Assembly (NCBI GenBank): GCA_023053575.1
Contig: JAKZAP010000009.1
Coordinates: forward strand, 17,713,869 to 17,777,868
Direction: 5' to 3'
DNA from: Branchinecta lynchi
Lineage: Eukaryota; Arthropoda; Branchiopoda; Anostraca; Branchinectidae
Length of the DNA: 64,000 bases
Position numbers and translations under genes: made by a program. Position 1 is the first letter of the stretch. Every line of letters begins with the position of its first letter. The notes beneath the pieces are model-generated. The model saw only the letters and a list, made by a program, of their open reading frames with translations, was not told where the DNA came from and searched no databases. Below are positions 53,701 through 64,000 of this stretch, piece by piece.

Positions 53701-55009
53701 GGTTTGTAATCCGGATTTGAGACAGATACGCACTGCAACTCGCGCACGGTCTGATCCTTTCCGTGGCAAAAATATGACCCATCTCGGATAAAGAATATAA
53801 GATTATTCAGTAGCAAGGAGCCATACATGGGGTATTTCGGCTCTACCTTAGCCTCGAAAGGGTCTTCAGGTTCACCATATTATAAGATTCACATTGTTTG
53901 GTATTGAGGACTTTAGTCTTCCTGTCTTATAAGGGAACCAAAGGGTTTGGGCACACAATTTACTACTTCCAAAGGCGATCTTTCTTGGAAACTATGTCAT
54001 GTTTTCGATTTGGAAATATATCACATTCGTTTCTGGAACCTGTTTGTCTTTCACAGTGTCAAGTGTAGTTGCATGCCAGAAATTACCTGGATGAAGCTAC
54101 GATATAATGAAGAACATGCCTAAGTCTCCATTCGAGAAAGCTAATACTAATACTACTACTAATAATTTATTATAGACGTAACACCATATAAAAAACAACA
54201 CGAAACTAACTTCTAACAAATTAACCTAATAATGAACCAAAAAAGAAAAAGAAAGGACAACAATAACAATGGTTTAATGGAAAAATTACCACAATAGCAA
54301 AAGCTAAATAATAAGCAACACAAAGAAAATAAATAAACCCATGTTAATAGATTACAACATCTAAATAATTTACCATCAACGACGAAACTTAAAACAAAAT
54401 ACAGAAACAAATCCGCGTCTTCCCTGACTTGTCGCGAATCCGCTGTGTCTTGATTTCCGGTTATTCTGTCTTCTACTATTCAGTGTGCAGTTCGATATAC
54501 TTAATACAACAAATTAAAAGAATAAATAACGACACCTTCGAGCCTCCAAGTTCCGTTACATGCGGACATGTAAATACGAGTCTCTTCGAACATTTAAACG
54601 GAAGAATACCAATTGAGTCCATTGTTCTTACCACTGCATCATCAGGATGCACGTCCAGATACACAGAAGAAGCCGTCTGTGATTTTCCTTTAGAGCTAAT
54701 TTTGTGGGAGGGGATAAAAGCGACCTGCTATTAGCTGCTTGGAGAAGCGGGACCAAATCATTCTGTGTTATCAGTTCACGGAATTAGCCAGCCGAAGCGA
54801 TGTTAGTGCGCAATCCCTTTGTTCAGCGACTGAATGAAAGCACTTTTATGAATGATTGATTGTGGTAAAGTTTGCGGTAGTATTCATAGACGAGTTGCCA
54901 CGAGTTTCTGATTTTGTCCGTTTGGGTACGGAAGTTTGACAAATAATATAATATATTTTGTGAGTACCCTTCAGCACAATCTGATTGCGAATCATAGTTG
55001 ATGACGCCA
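53701..55009. other. No gene recognised; FB1 word and a tandem tail
   Basis: TATTTCGGCTCTACCTTAGC with AAAGGGTCTTCAGG (53830-53875) is a diverged FB1 core. ACTAATACTAATACTACTAC at 54148 starts an AT-rich block that could be a LINE tail. No exon is supported. Confidence 0.4.
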
Positions 55010-55400
55010 AATAGAAAGTCAGCTAAGATTTACTAGAGCGATATTTCGGCCCTTGTTGGCAAGGGTTCTCGTCAGGCTGTACCCAGTAGAAAAGCTACCT
55101 ACGCTACAGTGGATGATTTATTACGCGCAATGTAATTAGTAATCAGGCATTTTTTAATTAGTAATTAAGCATTCTAGATAGTATATTGAATAATACATAA
55201 CACGAAATACGTCGCTACTATGCTTTGGCAGCGATATGAATGAGAATGAACTTTATTACCCGTAAAGTGTAAAACACAGTATACGGAGTACTATGAAAAA
55301 CAAAACAAAATGATTAATAGCGATTAAAACAAACAAACTAACAAAACAATAGGCCCTTCTTGGCAAGGTTCCTCGTCAGGCTGTCGAGCTTCAGTGTCAA
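55010..55400. repeat. FB1 fragments flanking a LINE-type tail
   Basis: AAAGTCAGCTAAGATTTACT with GCGATATTTCGGCCCTTGTT (55015-55075) and GGCCCTTCTTGGCAAGGTTC (55351 on) are FB1. Between them, GAATGAACTTTATTACCCGT and AAAGTGTAAAACACAGTATA match the minus-strand tail at 11.86 kb. Confidence 0.6.
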
Positions 55401-55653
55401 CGTTGGGGAAGGAACTGACCTGCTATAAATAACTGAAGCTACTACTAGAAATATCCAGTTCGGGGAAATTACTTTTAAATACCGCTGTAGGGAAGAAAAC
55501 TAGTCCTGAGATTTAATTTTGGTCACGGCTGGTGTTTGTGTTGCTCGATTAGAGCGACGACAGGAAAAGTTTTTAAAGCATAGTAGCTGACGTATTTCCT
55601 CTGTATGCATTATTTGTACATATTTTATAAGTAGTGAACTTAAAGAAAACAAA

Positions 55654-55727
55654 CTTCTCAGCTGGGATTTGAACCCAGGACCCTCTGCTTACAAGGCAGG
55701 CGCTCTTACCATTTGAGCTACCGAGGG
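55654..55727 (-). tRNA. tRNA-Thr(UGU)-like sequence, probably tRNA-derived repeat
   Basis: The 74-nt minus-strand sequence folds as a cloverleaf. The D stem is GCTC/GAGC. The anticodon loop CTTGTAA gives UGU (Thr). The T arm CTGGG-TTCAAAT-CCCAG is perfect. A and B box promoter elements are intact. The acceptor stem pairs at only five of seven positions, with two mismatches at the outer end, and the anticodon stem has one mismatch. The surrounding words (TGTAGTGGTTTGCG upstream, GCTGAG(A/G)AG downstream) are shared with the decayed copy at 38.0 kb, so this is part of a dispersed repeat rather than a single-copy functional tRNA gene. Confidence 0.55.
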
Positions 55728-55849
55728 GCTTGTGAACAGAGTTCGCAAACCACTACACTAGTCTGGTAGAAGCCGGCCATAGGAACAGTGATCTCGCCCG
55801 AAGGCAAATTCTTCTAACCAGCACACAAGTCCCTTGTGTAAAGTGCCAT

Positions 55850-55925
55850 CTAGATTATTATTTGAATATATGTTTTCCAGTCAGCTTTGGCTCAAGGAGT
55901 ATTTATTCTAGATATTTCTAGTGGA
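55850..55925 (+). repeat. FB1 right-end extension
   Basis: ATTATTTGAATATATGTTTT and CAGTCAGCTTTGGCTCAAGG, AGTATTTATTC follow the order seen after complete FB1 copies. Confidence 0.55.
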
Positions 55926-56077
55926 AACGGTGTAACCATGAAAGTGGTAGGCTATTATGTTACACTATATTATTATTATTTAATGCCATAATTCCTTGAA
56001 TTTTTGTCTATTTTATAGCAGGTTCATGTTTGTGACTGGAGCCCTTGCAGGAAGGGTCGAAATGCCATAAGAAGAAT

Positions 56078-56253
56078 TTATTTCAACAATGTTTTCAACG
56101 GATACGTCAGCTACGATTCTTCATCAGCGATAGTTCGGCCCTTCTTGGCAAGGGTCCTCGTCAGGCTGTCAGTCCTCTTGTTCAACTTCGGGGAAGGAAA
56201 CAAACCTGTAATAATCTGTAATGACGTATCCGTTGAAAACATTGTTGGAATAA
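56078..56253. mobile_element. FB1 foldback element, most complete copy
   Basis: TTATTTCAACAATGTTTTCA, ACGGATACGTCAGCTACGAT on the left is mirrored by ATGACGTATCCGTTGAAAAC, ATTGTTGGAATAA on the right. The interior reads GTTCGGCCCTTCTTGGCAAG, GGTCCTCGTCAGGCTGTC, then AACTTCGGGGAAGGAAACAA. The latter block also occurs at 55.40 and 63.27 kb. It is 176 bp. Confidence 0.78.
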
Positions 56254-56556
56254 ATGTTTCAAAGTCAGCTTGGGCTCAAAGAATATTCATAAGAAGAAAT
56301 AATTAAAAAAGCTATGGATAAAACAAAAAGAAGTAAAATATACTTAAACCGGTAGAAGAATACCTCTTCTGACATGTAGTGAATGCAATAAAGAATTACT
56401 TGGGAAGAAATTAAGGTTACGAGAAACAAGAAGGAACATGGAATTCAATCTTAAAAGATTTGGTGTCTAAAACTAACAAGGTTAAAAGATAGGAGTAAAA
56501 TTGAATTAATGAATAAGTAAAACAAGATAGGGCCAAAGATCTAATTGCTTAAGCAA

Positions 56557-57774
56557 ACAAGACCAAAGGTGTCGATGGGATCCCAAAAATCTAATATTTG
56601 ATTCAGACAATCGAGTCTTGTCTTCGCCAGATCCAGTCTTGGACAGGCTAATTATCAGAGAAAACCAAGTTCAGATATACCTCTATAAACCATATCTATT
56701 TTGACGATACTGACCGGGACTTCCTGCCGATTTCCGAGCGAACTACTAGCCCAGCAAACAAAAAAAATACAGAAACAAAACCAGCGTATCTCCTTATCCC
56801 TATAAAGAACATCTAATCAACTTTGAATAAAAGTTTGACTTAAAAAAAAATCCGGTTACAACCGGATTCCGGAAAAATTATATGTCCGGGTAAAAAAACA
56901 TCGTCATAAACCGACTCAGCCTCCCTTCTTACCCCTTAATCTGTCATCTACTCGAACTTTTGCTTTTAACAAATTTTCCGGTTTTGGCCGGATTCCGGGC
57001 GAACTACTTGTCCGTCAAGAAAATGATTTTCACCATCGTCTTCAGCATGTCTTCCAACCTCTAAATCGAACATCTAATCAACTTCAAATAAAACTTTCAC
57101 TTTTAACAAACTTTCCGGTTTTGGCCGGATTCCGGGCGAACTACTCGTCCGATGACAAAATGATTTTCCTCATCGTGCTCAGCATGTCTTCTTACCCCAT
57201 AATCGACTATCAAACTATCAACTCGAAATAAAACTTCTAATTTTAACAAACTTTCCGGTTTCGGCCGGATTCCGGGCGTACTACTTATCCTTCGAGAAAA
57301 TGGTTTTCACCATCGTCTTCAGCATGTCTTCCTACCCCTAAATCGAACATCTAATCAACTACAAATAAAACTTTTACTTTTAACAAACTTTCCGGTTTTG
57401 GCCGGATTCCGGGCGAACTACTCGTCCGATGACAAAATAGTTTTCACCATCGTGCTCAGCATGTCTTCTTACCCCATAATCGACTATCACATTAGCTTTT
57501 TCAAAATATTTTGTTTGCCCCTTAATTTAAACCTCCTCCCCCACCCCTAAATGTAGGGCTACATAGCCCATCTACGAACTTGACTGGTCCGACGACCCAA
57601 GGAATCCTCACACCAAGTTTCATCAAAATATCTCACTCCCTTCGAGAGTTATCGTGCTTACAGACGGACGGACAGACGGACGGACGGACGGACGGACGGA
57701 CGGACGGACGGACAGACGGACAACTTTTGCGATGTCATAGGTATCCCTCCACTTACGTTTTGGGATCCCAAAAA
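56557..57774 (+). mobile_element. HLX-C element, copy 3
   Basis: The 5' end ACAAGACCAAAGGTGTCGAT, GGGATCCCAAAAATC is followed by four good 137-bp units, the CCTCCCCCACCCCTAAATGT tail, a longer GACGG microsatellite (57661-57722) and the terminal TTTTGGGATCCCAAAA. The 3' 250 bp is nearly identical to that of copy 2 at 31.05-31.30 kb. Confidence 0.78.
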
Positions 57775-58714
57775 GAAACCAAGTGTAAATATAGTAACGC
57801 AGTTTTTTTAGCTCCTCTAGAATCACAATCTAGTATTCTCTTATAAACTATAAAAACATAATTATAAGGTTCTGAAAAAAAATGGAGAATACTTACTAAA
57901 GATTCACTGAGAGGGAAATAAAGTCTCAGCTGTCAATCTCGCGCCATCAAACACGCAAATATTGCTATTCTTTTATTTATTTGTTTGATTTATTGATTGT
58001 GCATTACATTTGTAATCTAAACCTATTACCACGTACAAGAGATATTGTGGTAAAAAAATATTGTAATTCTTGATTACTCAAGCTCTGAACAACTTATTAT
58101 GGGCCCTCTGCATTAACGATATGATATATCTATGGCTTCTGATGAATGACACGCATCGTTCCAGCTTCATTTTAAGTGTCGCAACGAAGTTCCAGTCAAA
58201 TTCTTACGGAAAGCCAATTATGCGTTCCGCTGTAAACCAAAGTCATTAGTTTTATAAATAGGAAACTAGCGAGACGGCGGCATGGGAAGCCTAAATTTTC
58301 CTTCCCTTAGAAACAAATCGGTTAGAATAATCGGAGGCTCGATGCCTCTTTTCAGAACGTCTCAGCAGGTGCTCGCGCAGAACATTTCGTATGGGTCTGG
58401 GTTTAAAATCCGAGTATGAACGCTCGGTCGAACTGGGGGCTGTTTGAAGATGCTGTTCGAACTATGTGGTATCTTGAGTCTGTTAAGGAAAGGCTCATAC
58501 TCCTCGAGCTGACTGACTTCTTCATTGATACATTTTTGAAATAACACATCCCAAGAAACAAAATTCTTCGAGAAAACTGAGAAAAGAAAACTTAAGAAAA
58601 CACATTAATAAAATAGAAACACACAATTAATCACCTTATCGTTGGCTATCTCCCAGTGTTGGAAAAAAAAAAATAGAACTTCGGAAGCAGACTTTTATAT
58701 GCCAACTTCATTAG
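57775..58714. other. No gene recognised
   Basis: AT-rich; no exon or repeat family assigned. Confidence 0.45.
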
Positions 58715-58830
58715 TACACACTCAGAAGTTCGATATCATTAGCACAAGGATGCGCAATATAACACTTTCGGTATTATCTGCAAGTTTTTCGAAACCTTGT
58801 ATGATCTATTGAGTGTTATTTTTTTACAAA
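58715..58830. repeat. FB2 end fragment
   Basis: CACTCAGAAGTTCGATATCA and GCACAAGGATGCGCAATATA, ACACTTTCGGTATTATCTG correspond to the FB2 left arm. Confidence 0.6.
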
Positions 58831-58971
58831 TTAAAGTAACTTTGGAAACCATGTATGGTGTCGCCATCTAGCCTACTAGCTGGAAATACACGCCGATTAG
58901 CAAAAGATGCAGCATTTGAAGAAGATTGAGCAAATATTCAAAATGGAAGATAGCATGCCGTAAACTTGACG

Positions 58972-59492
58972 TGAAGAGTGTGTTCCACCCTACTTACCGT
59001 TGTTACTACGCTTGACGTCAAAGGTCCTGGCGTATTGGCGTCAAGTCTGGAACGCATTTGTCTATTTTTGAAAATATCGTGCCGGGCTGGTTGGGCTAAT
59101 GACGTCACTGAGACCGTGGCTACCACGGTAACTACGCTCCCGAGCGTGGTTAGCAATAGTTAGTATTAGTTACTATTTCGAAAAGGTTGGGACCGAGGGG
59201 TTGCTCACTCTCCGGCACCCGGTGTACACTCATTCCCGGCACCCTCCCGGCACCCTCTCGGCACCTCCCGGCAGCAATACAGCAATGCACTTTTATTAAA
59301 CTTCGTGATTTTTAAACACCGACTATTAAATTGGATGGTACCTTCCGGCATCTCCCGGCACCGGCACCCGGTGTACACGGGTTTGGGGAGTGAGTAACCC
59401 CTCGGTTGGGACTGCCATCATAGTAACTTTTCACGAGGTTGGAGCTAAAATAGTAAATAATGATTACTATTGTTAGAAGGGTTGAAAACGCT
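58972..59492. mobile_element. FB3 element interrupted by a hAT-like MITE
   Basis: Left part 58972-59193 starts AAGAGTGTGTTCCACCCTAC. The right part from 59405 ends TAGAAGGGTTGAAAACGCT. Joined across the insertion they give the same order of words as the complete copy at 16.56 kb (TTACTATTTCGAAAAGGTTG...TAGTAACTTTTCACGAGGTT). Confidence 0.8.
59194..59404. mobile_element. Short hAT-like MITE with CGGCACC repeats
   Basis: The ends are CGAGGGGTTGCTCACTC and GAGTGAGTAACCCCTCG. The 8-bp TSD GTTGGGAC is perfect (59186-59193 and 59405-59412). Inside the left end stand several TCCCGGCACCC-type 11-bp units, and a few more lie inside the right end. It is 211 bp. The termini and the CGGCACC motif (reverse complement GGTGCCG) are those of the 2.4-kb element at 44.8 kb. 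Confidence 0.92.
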
Positions 59493-59934
59493 GATATTAA
59501 CATTTTCGCCAAGTATTTCATAGTGAAAGTTAACGGGTATAGATATGTGTTTACTTTGGTGACCTTCCAGCCTTAGGCTATGTTCAGATATAAATTATTT
59601 TTATTTATTTTATGTTATTTAAATTGCCCGTGAACAACAAAGTGAAAAACACGGATTACATAAAAAATAAGAAGAAACAAAAGAACAAAAAAATAACATA
59701 AAACACATACCTAAATAAAACAGAGAATCTGTGCGTGTTGTCTAACTGGTGAAGAAGTCACCATAGACAGTGCGGGTTAATAGGTACTCGCACAAATTTC
59801 TAGCAGCTCGTCTTCGAGCTCTTATAATAATAATAATAATCTTTACTTCCCGTAATAGCTCGTACAATTCGCTCGCTAGCATTGCATTGTCGTACAGTTT
59901 ACCACCAATACATATAATACGTATAATATTGGTA
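59493..59934. other. No gene recognised; (TAA)n microsatellite
   Basis: AATAATAATAATAAT at about 59827-59841 follows a CTCGTCTTCGAGCTC palindrome. It is probably another minus-strand LINE tail (TTTACTTCCCGTAATAGCTC). Confidence 0.45.
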
Positions 59935-60280
59935 AAGTAAACGAGAGAATTGGTCCTTACTTCTGTCCTATGTGTGGTCCTGAGGACGAAAGCGTAGTAC
60001 ATTTGATGTGTGATTGTGTGGAATTGAATGAATGGAGAAAGGAGGTATTTGGTGAGAGAGTGTTTAATGAAGAATGGATGGTAAGGATAATGAAGGATGA
60101 GTGTTTTGTTACTGTAAAAATACTTGGACGTTTCTTGAGGCTTGCGATGGAGCATAGAAGGAGATTTTTAGAATAGGAGCTGCGTGTTATCTATGTAAGT
60201 GAGTGCGTTTCTTAGAATTTTTGTTGCCATGGCCCTCGGGCTTTTTTGGTAAATTATATTCTATTCTATTCTATTCTATA
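59935..60280 (+). mobile_element. LINE 3' end: ORF2 C-terminus and (TTCTA)n tail
   Basis: The frame reads NERIGPYFCPMCGPEDESVV, HLMCDCVELNEWR, then continues to RRRFLE and a stop at about 60174-60176. The C-x2-C-x(8-9)-H-x4-C spacing is the CCHC knuckle found at the C-terminus of many LINE ORF2 proteins. A 3' untranslated stretch with CATGGCCCTCGGGC follows, then four TTCTA units. The element is truncated at its 5' side at about 59935. It need not be the same family as the element at 23.4 kb. Confidence 0.72.
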
Positions 60281-60464
60281 AGACATTTTGATAAGTTTAC
60301 CAAATTCACAGTTGACACATAATATACCAATCAATCAATTTACTGCCGTACAAAAATACCATATCCCAAACAAAACAAAGAAAACAGGAAAAAAAAGAAG
60401 AAGACAAAAAAGAACGAACGCGGCAACAAGTGCAATTTACCTTACACTTTTCCTTAAAGAACCC
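60281..60464. other. No gene recognised
   Basis: Lysine-rich open frame continues into REPA; not considered a gene. Confidence 0.4.
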
Positions 60465-60825
60465 CTCTTGCTTATTCTGCCTTTTATAATATACTTAGCT
60501 CCCATATGGAATTATAGGCTTCTAAAATCCCCACCTTTCTCCATTGTTTCGTTTCGTAACTACGAATTTTTAACGCTTTGTCGGCCTTTCCGAGTTTTCC
60601 CGTTACCCAACGAAAAGTTTGCCGTAATCCTCAATGTACGCTGACAACTCTTTCACATATAAGGATGTGATACTCTCCTGCTTATTACTTCTTTTATTTG
60701 CTTAGTTTTCCCACTTCTTAACCTAGGCACGGTTCAGTTTTCAAATGTTTTGCGCCCAGCCGCCGCGTCGGAGAGCAGGAAGGCTGGATATACTCGACAG
60801 GCGCTAACAAGAGAATCGCTAGTTT
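60465..60825 (+). mobile_element. REPA central module
   Basis: CTTGCTTATTCTGCCTTTTA, TACTTAGCTCCCATATGGAA, TCGTTTCGTAACTACGA, GCGCCCAGCCGCCGCGTCGG and GGCGCTAACAAGAGAA follow the 12511-12880 module almost word for word. Confidence 0.7.
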
Positions 60826-61169
60826 TAGGTGGGAAGGAATGATATTTCCAAAAGAATTTTTTCTGATTCATTTCATAGGGAAAAGATCATTTCTAGTAAG
60901 AGTTGTGCTTTAAGATTTACCTTATTAATTACTAACAATTCTTTTTTTCCAGCTCTTCATCCTCTATCGATGCTCCCGGTCGTTTTACATGTTTCTCGTG
61001 ATGGACTGGCCAAGTGGCGTCCCTAATACGGAGGTCAATACTTACTTAGGCCTTGTTGGAGGGGTTGCCCTTGCCCTTCCTTTCTTCTTGATAGCTACTC
61101 TTTGTAAGGTAAGGACTGCCTTGGCTTTTGCCAAATTAGCACGCTCGGTTCCTTCATCTCCGAAAGACT

Positions 61170-61357
61170 AGAGCGTTCCACCCTACTTACCGTTGTTACT
61201 ATGCATGACGTCACGGATACTGGGTTCTTGGCGTCAAGGCTTTTTTTTATTTGCGGCACAAAATCATGCCGGGGCTGATCGGGCCAGTCACTTCACAGAG
61301 ATCGTAGTTACCGCGCTAAGTACGCTCTCGAGTGTGGTAAGCAGATAGTTACTATTA
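61170..61357. mobile_element. FB3 element, truncated
   Basis: GAGCGTTCCACCCTACTTAC, GTTGTTACTATGCATGACGT...CTCGAGTGTGGTAAGCAGAT, AGTTACTATTA. Its right part is replaced by FB2 sequence from 61358. Confidence 0.7.
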
Positions 61358-61500
61358 CACAGCCGAAAGTTTCATAACACACAACACAAGGATGCGCGGT
61401 TTCAATAGACACCACGCAACGCTTTGAATGTTATCTGTTGTCCCGACAATGTTATGCATGAAATGTTATGCATAACAAGCATTACCAGGAAGTGCCGAAA
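61358..61500. repeat. FB2 element, left part
   Basis: CACAGCCGAAAGTTTCATAA, CACAAGGATGCGCGGTTTCA, AATGTTATGCATGAAATGTT, ATGCATAACAAGCATTACCA match FB2. The far arm is absent. Confidence 0.65.
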
Positions 61501-61980
61501 AACAACCAACTAAGAAGTTTGGTTTAATTGTTGAATTGATATGTAGGCTACTGTTTCTTCGTTATAGCCTATGTCGATTTTTAAATATTTATCGTTTAGG
61601 TGGTCGTCTCTAGTCCCAGAGGAGGAATGGGTGTGTTTTCATGAATGTTTGACTGATGGCGAGTCCGTCGATCATCCCCTAAAAATAGAGTTTAACTCCT
61701 TTTGCACCTGATAGCATCAATAACAATGAAAGCTGCGGTACGCTAGAGTGAATGTTTTCAATCCCCCCCCCCCTCCCTTCCCGTCTAATCCGTCCCCACT
61801 GTCCAACACTTGATTTATCTCCAGCGAACTTTATCTTACCTCTAGCAATTCTGTAACCCCCTTTTTTAGGGGGGGGGAGGTGAAATGAGCTAGTTGGCTG
61901 AAATGCAAGCTCTGGGCAGTTTCAAGCCAATTTCTTATTCACTGTGTTTTTCCCATTCTGAGTTCTGACATTTCCCAATT
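61501..61980. other. No gene recognised
   Basis: C-run (61765-61774) and G-run (61869-61877) blocks; no exon. Confidence 0.45.
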
Positions 61981-62957
61981 TTGAAAATGCGTCCGGTTCA
62001 GCTCGGAAGATTAAAAATTTCGGTTCTTGAATCCTTATTACTGATAGGATTGTTCAAATATTTGTATCCAGTTCCCGAAGGAATTAATAAACCAGAAATG
62101 GTATCTTGGAAAATTTCTGGAATTTTCTACAGGATCTTTAGAGGAATGTCAGACGTAGAAATGACTGATTTTCTAGTGCGTTCAGACCTGGCCTTTTATA
62201 AGTTTTAACTTCTTTGTCGCGACGTACTTGCGACAGCGTTCCTAGACTTCTCCAAGTCACAAGGTATAAGACAATTCTAATTAAAGTTGCGTTCTTTTTG
62301 GATGTAGTTTCGGCGTAGTTTCGCTTAAAAGCCGTTCTTTTGTCCATTTCACTTGCTGTAGTTTCGAACCTGAAACTATGGAGCTGAAACTACAAACTAC
62401 CTCGCAGACGTAGTTTGACTTTTCGGAAACGAGAACTCAACAAATGACAAAACAAGAGCCAAACTACAAACTTTGACGAAACAGAAGTGAACCCCAAAAA
62501 ACGCAACTTAAATGGTTCTTCCGTATACTCTGTATGACTAAGAAACACGCCAGCGATTCTCACGAAGAAGGAGTAAGCTTGTCCGTACGACTCAAACTCA
62601 ATGACTCAAATCCTGTGTCAATAAATCACGGCGATCTTTGGCAGCAGCTGTGACACCAATTCTGCCATTCTTCCGCTAGATACCCGGAGAGGCCGGAGAT
62701 TTTGGATCGGCAAGGAGAGATAGTCGTCAAGAGTATTCTCTGACGTTTTCCGTGTTCTGAAAATGCGTCCGGTTCAGCTCGGAAAGTTGAAAAGTTCGCT
62801 CTTTAAATTCCAATCATGGGTAAGATTCTTGAGATGCTCGTCTCTGGTTTCCGAAAGAATTGGAAAAAGAGAATGAAATATTGGAGAATTCAGGATTTTT
62901 TCCAGAAGCTTTACTGGAATGTCAGAGGTAGAAATTGACTGATTTTCTCTTTTTTCA
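61981..62957. repeat. Two diverged direct repeats 780 bp apart
   Basis: The blocks at 61983-62185 and 62760-62957 both begin GAAAATGCGTCCGGTTCAGC, TCGGAA and end near TTTCTGGAATTTTC / TGGAATGTCAGA(C/G)GTAGAAAT, GACTGATTTTCT. The first block has a 75-codon open frame from 61981, but the second block has stops in it, so coding is not supported. The host repeat matching 44640-44812 (62530-62740) lies between them. Confidence 0.65.
62285..62508. mobile_element. FB5-like element with GTAGTTT repeats
   Basis: The ends are AGTTGCGTTCTTTTTGG and CCAAAAAACGCAACT, close to the FB5 termini. The flanks carry TAA on both sides (62282-62284 and 62509-62511). The interior has repeated TGTAGTTTCG / CAAACTACAAACT words instead of FB5's TACCACGG words. 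It is 224 bp. Confidence 0.75.
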
Positions 62958-63179
62958 GTCATCCTACTATGAATTGATTAGCTTTTTTCTTCCTTTTGAC
63001 TGCGCCATCTAGTGCAGTCGGAACTTGCTTTTGGCCAAATACGTTTTTTTTTTTTTTTTTTTTTAAATTAAAATTTACCTATAAACCTTAACACTCGTTA
63101 ACGTCTCGCCTACTCTTCCCACAAAATTAACATACTAATAATGAAACATTCAATTTAAAAAAAAAAAAAAAATCTTTGA

Positions 63180-63330
63180 GCCCAAGCTGACTTTGAAACA
63201 TTTATTCAAACAATGTTTGAATAATGTTTTCATCAGCGATATTTTGGCCCTTCTTGGCAAGGGGTTCAACTTCGGGGAAGGAAACAAACCTGTAATCAAC
63301 TTCAGCTCTATTTCCACTATTTAAAAAAAA
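63180..63330 (-). repeat. FB1 fragment
   Basis: GAGCCCAAGCTGACTTTGAA, ACATTTATTCAAACAATGTT, CATCAGCGATATTTTGGCCC, TTCTTGGCAAGG, then AACTTCGGGGAAGGAAACAA: the order of an FB1 copy on the minus strand with a 5' deletion. Confidence 0.65.
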
Positions 63331-64000
63331 AACTTTATAAACATTGAAATTCATTAACGTCTCGCCTACTCTTTCCAAAAAATTAACATACAAATAATGA
63401 AATATTCAATCTCAGTTCTATTTCAACTATTTGAAAACTTTTTTTTTTTTACTTCCAGTGGCCAATGAAGCCAACGAATTTTCTTTAATAATTTTTTATT
63501 TACAATTGTAATTTTTAATAATTCTCATTGGTTTTTTGTTTCTGTCCTTACAACCTCAGATCATCACAGCCACACATCCAAATTATACTCCCAACCAAAC
63601 TACCAATAAATTAGAAAAAGAAAAGAAAAAGACAATCCGAAATAGAATGAGAGAAAACAAGAAGAAAGGGGAAAAAATGATTATGGCTACAAATAACTGT
63701 TTACTTCATAGCCTACTACAATAACTAAAGTACATTTTTGGAATCAGACTTCACTAATTTATTTTCATAATCAAAATTATTTACAAATGTCTCTTATTCT
63801 TTCTTCCCGGCGCAAAATTTATCACGATCCACATGCTTCAAAAACAAAAACTATATTTACTGGAAAGATTTTTTTTTGTTATAAAATACCCACGACTACA
63901 AGGGGCTCTTCCCATCCTTAAAACGAAATAACTCTATCATTTTAAGTTAATCAACTATAATTTGCAATTCATAGTGAATACATACATAGGTTATATCATA
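63331..64000. other. No gene recognised
   Basis: AT-rich sequence with a doubled AACGTCTCGCCTACTCTT block (about 63100 and 63357) and poly-A/T runs. No exon is supported. Confidence 0.5.

Noticed and set aside
61981..62208. 75-codon frame starting MKMRPVQLGR
   Set aside because: The paralogous repeat at 62.76 kb carries stops in this frame, so there is no sign of selection on the protein.

Overview
The window is nuclear DNA of an animal, most likely an invertebrate and possibly an insect. It is AT-rich, with one 100-N assembly gap. It holds one clear host gene exon (a C2H2 zinc-finger exon with a splice acceptor), one candidate first coding exon with a splice donor, and otherwise transposable elements and their decay products. 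There are no operons, prokaryotic genes, rRNA genes or CRISPR arrays. The species cannot be named from the sequence alone.

To keep repeat families apart I use working labels. FB1: core GGCCGAAATATCG. FB2: ends CACTGTCAGAAGTTTCA. FB3: ends AGCGTGTTCC. FB4: core CATGCTACTTTTTCG. FB5: ends AGTTGCGTTTTT. FB6: rich in GCGTTGCGTC. FB7: core AGTCTTGGCG. FB8: core TTTGCTACTGGG. REPA: an ~800-bp interspersed repeat. HLX-C and HLX-D: two Helentron-like families with internal tandem arrays. 'hAT-like' is used where terminal inverted repeats (TIRs) start CAGGGG or similar and the target-site duplication (TSD) is 8 bp.

Layout. 0.7-3.4 kb: an FB2 foldback pair, with a hAT-like element inserted 4 bp from one end and a second hAT-like element nested inside that one. 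3.6-5.1 kb: small foldbacks and a tandem duplication. 5.9-9.0 kb: a 3.1-kb hAT-like element with a decayed transposase fragment and internal inverted and tandem repeats. 9.5-13.2 kb: tandem arrays, FB1 and REPA. 13.4-16.9 kb: FB4, a G-run hAT MITE, the assembly gap, FB6 and FB3. 17.3-19.1 kb: HLX-C satellite. 21.0-22.5 kb: the zinc-finger exon on the minus strand. 22.8-26.1 kb: HLX-D and a non-LTR retrotransposon that has ORF1 and endonuclease but no reverse transcriptase. 26.2-29.8 kb: a long tandem array closed by 29-bp inverted hairpin repeats. 29.9-31.3 kb: HLX-C. 33-37 kb: FB7, hAT-like MITEs and HLX-D. 38.8 kb: an 84-bp tandem duplication. 39.9 kb: the candidate first exon. 41-44 kb: REPA, FB5, FB1 and a hAT-like MITE. 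44.8-47.3 kb: a 2.4-kb hAT-like element with GC-rich 11-bp minisatellites just inside both ends. 48-57.8 kb: more MITEs, a tRNA-like repeat and HLX-C. 59-62.5 kb: a short relative of the 44.8-kb element inside an FB3 copy, a LINE 3' end, REPA, FB2 and FB5.

No metabolic or signalling pathway can be read here. The main value of the window is the record of nested insertions: many perfect 8-bp or 3-bp target-site duplications fix element boundaries and relative ages. The host zinc-finger protein is probably a nuclear DNA-binding factor, but its last finger is broken by a frameshift.
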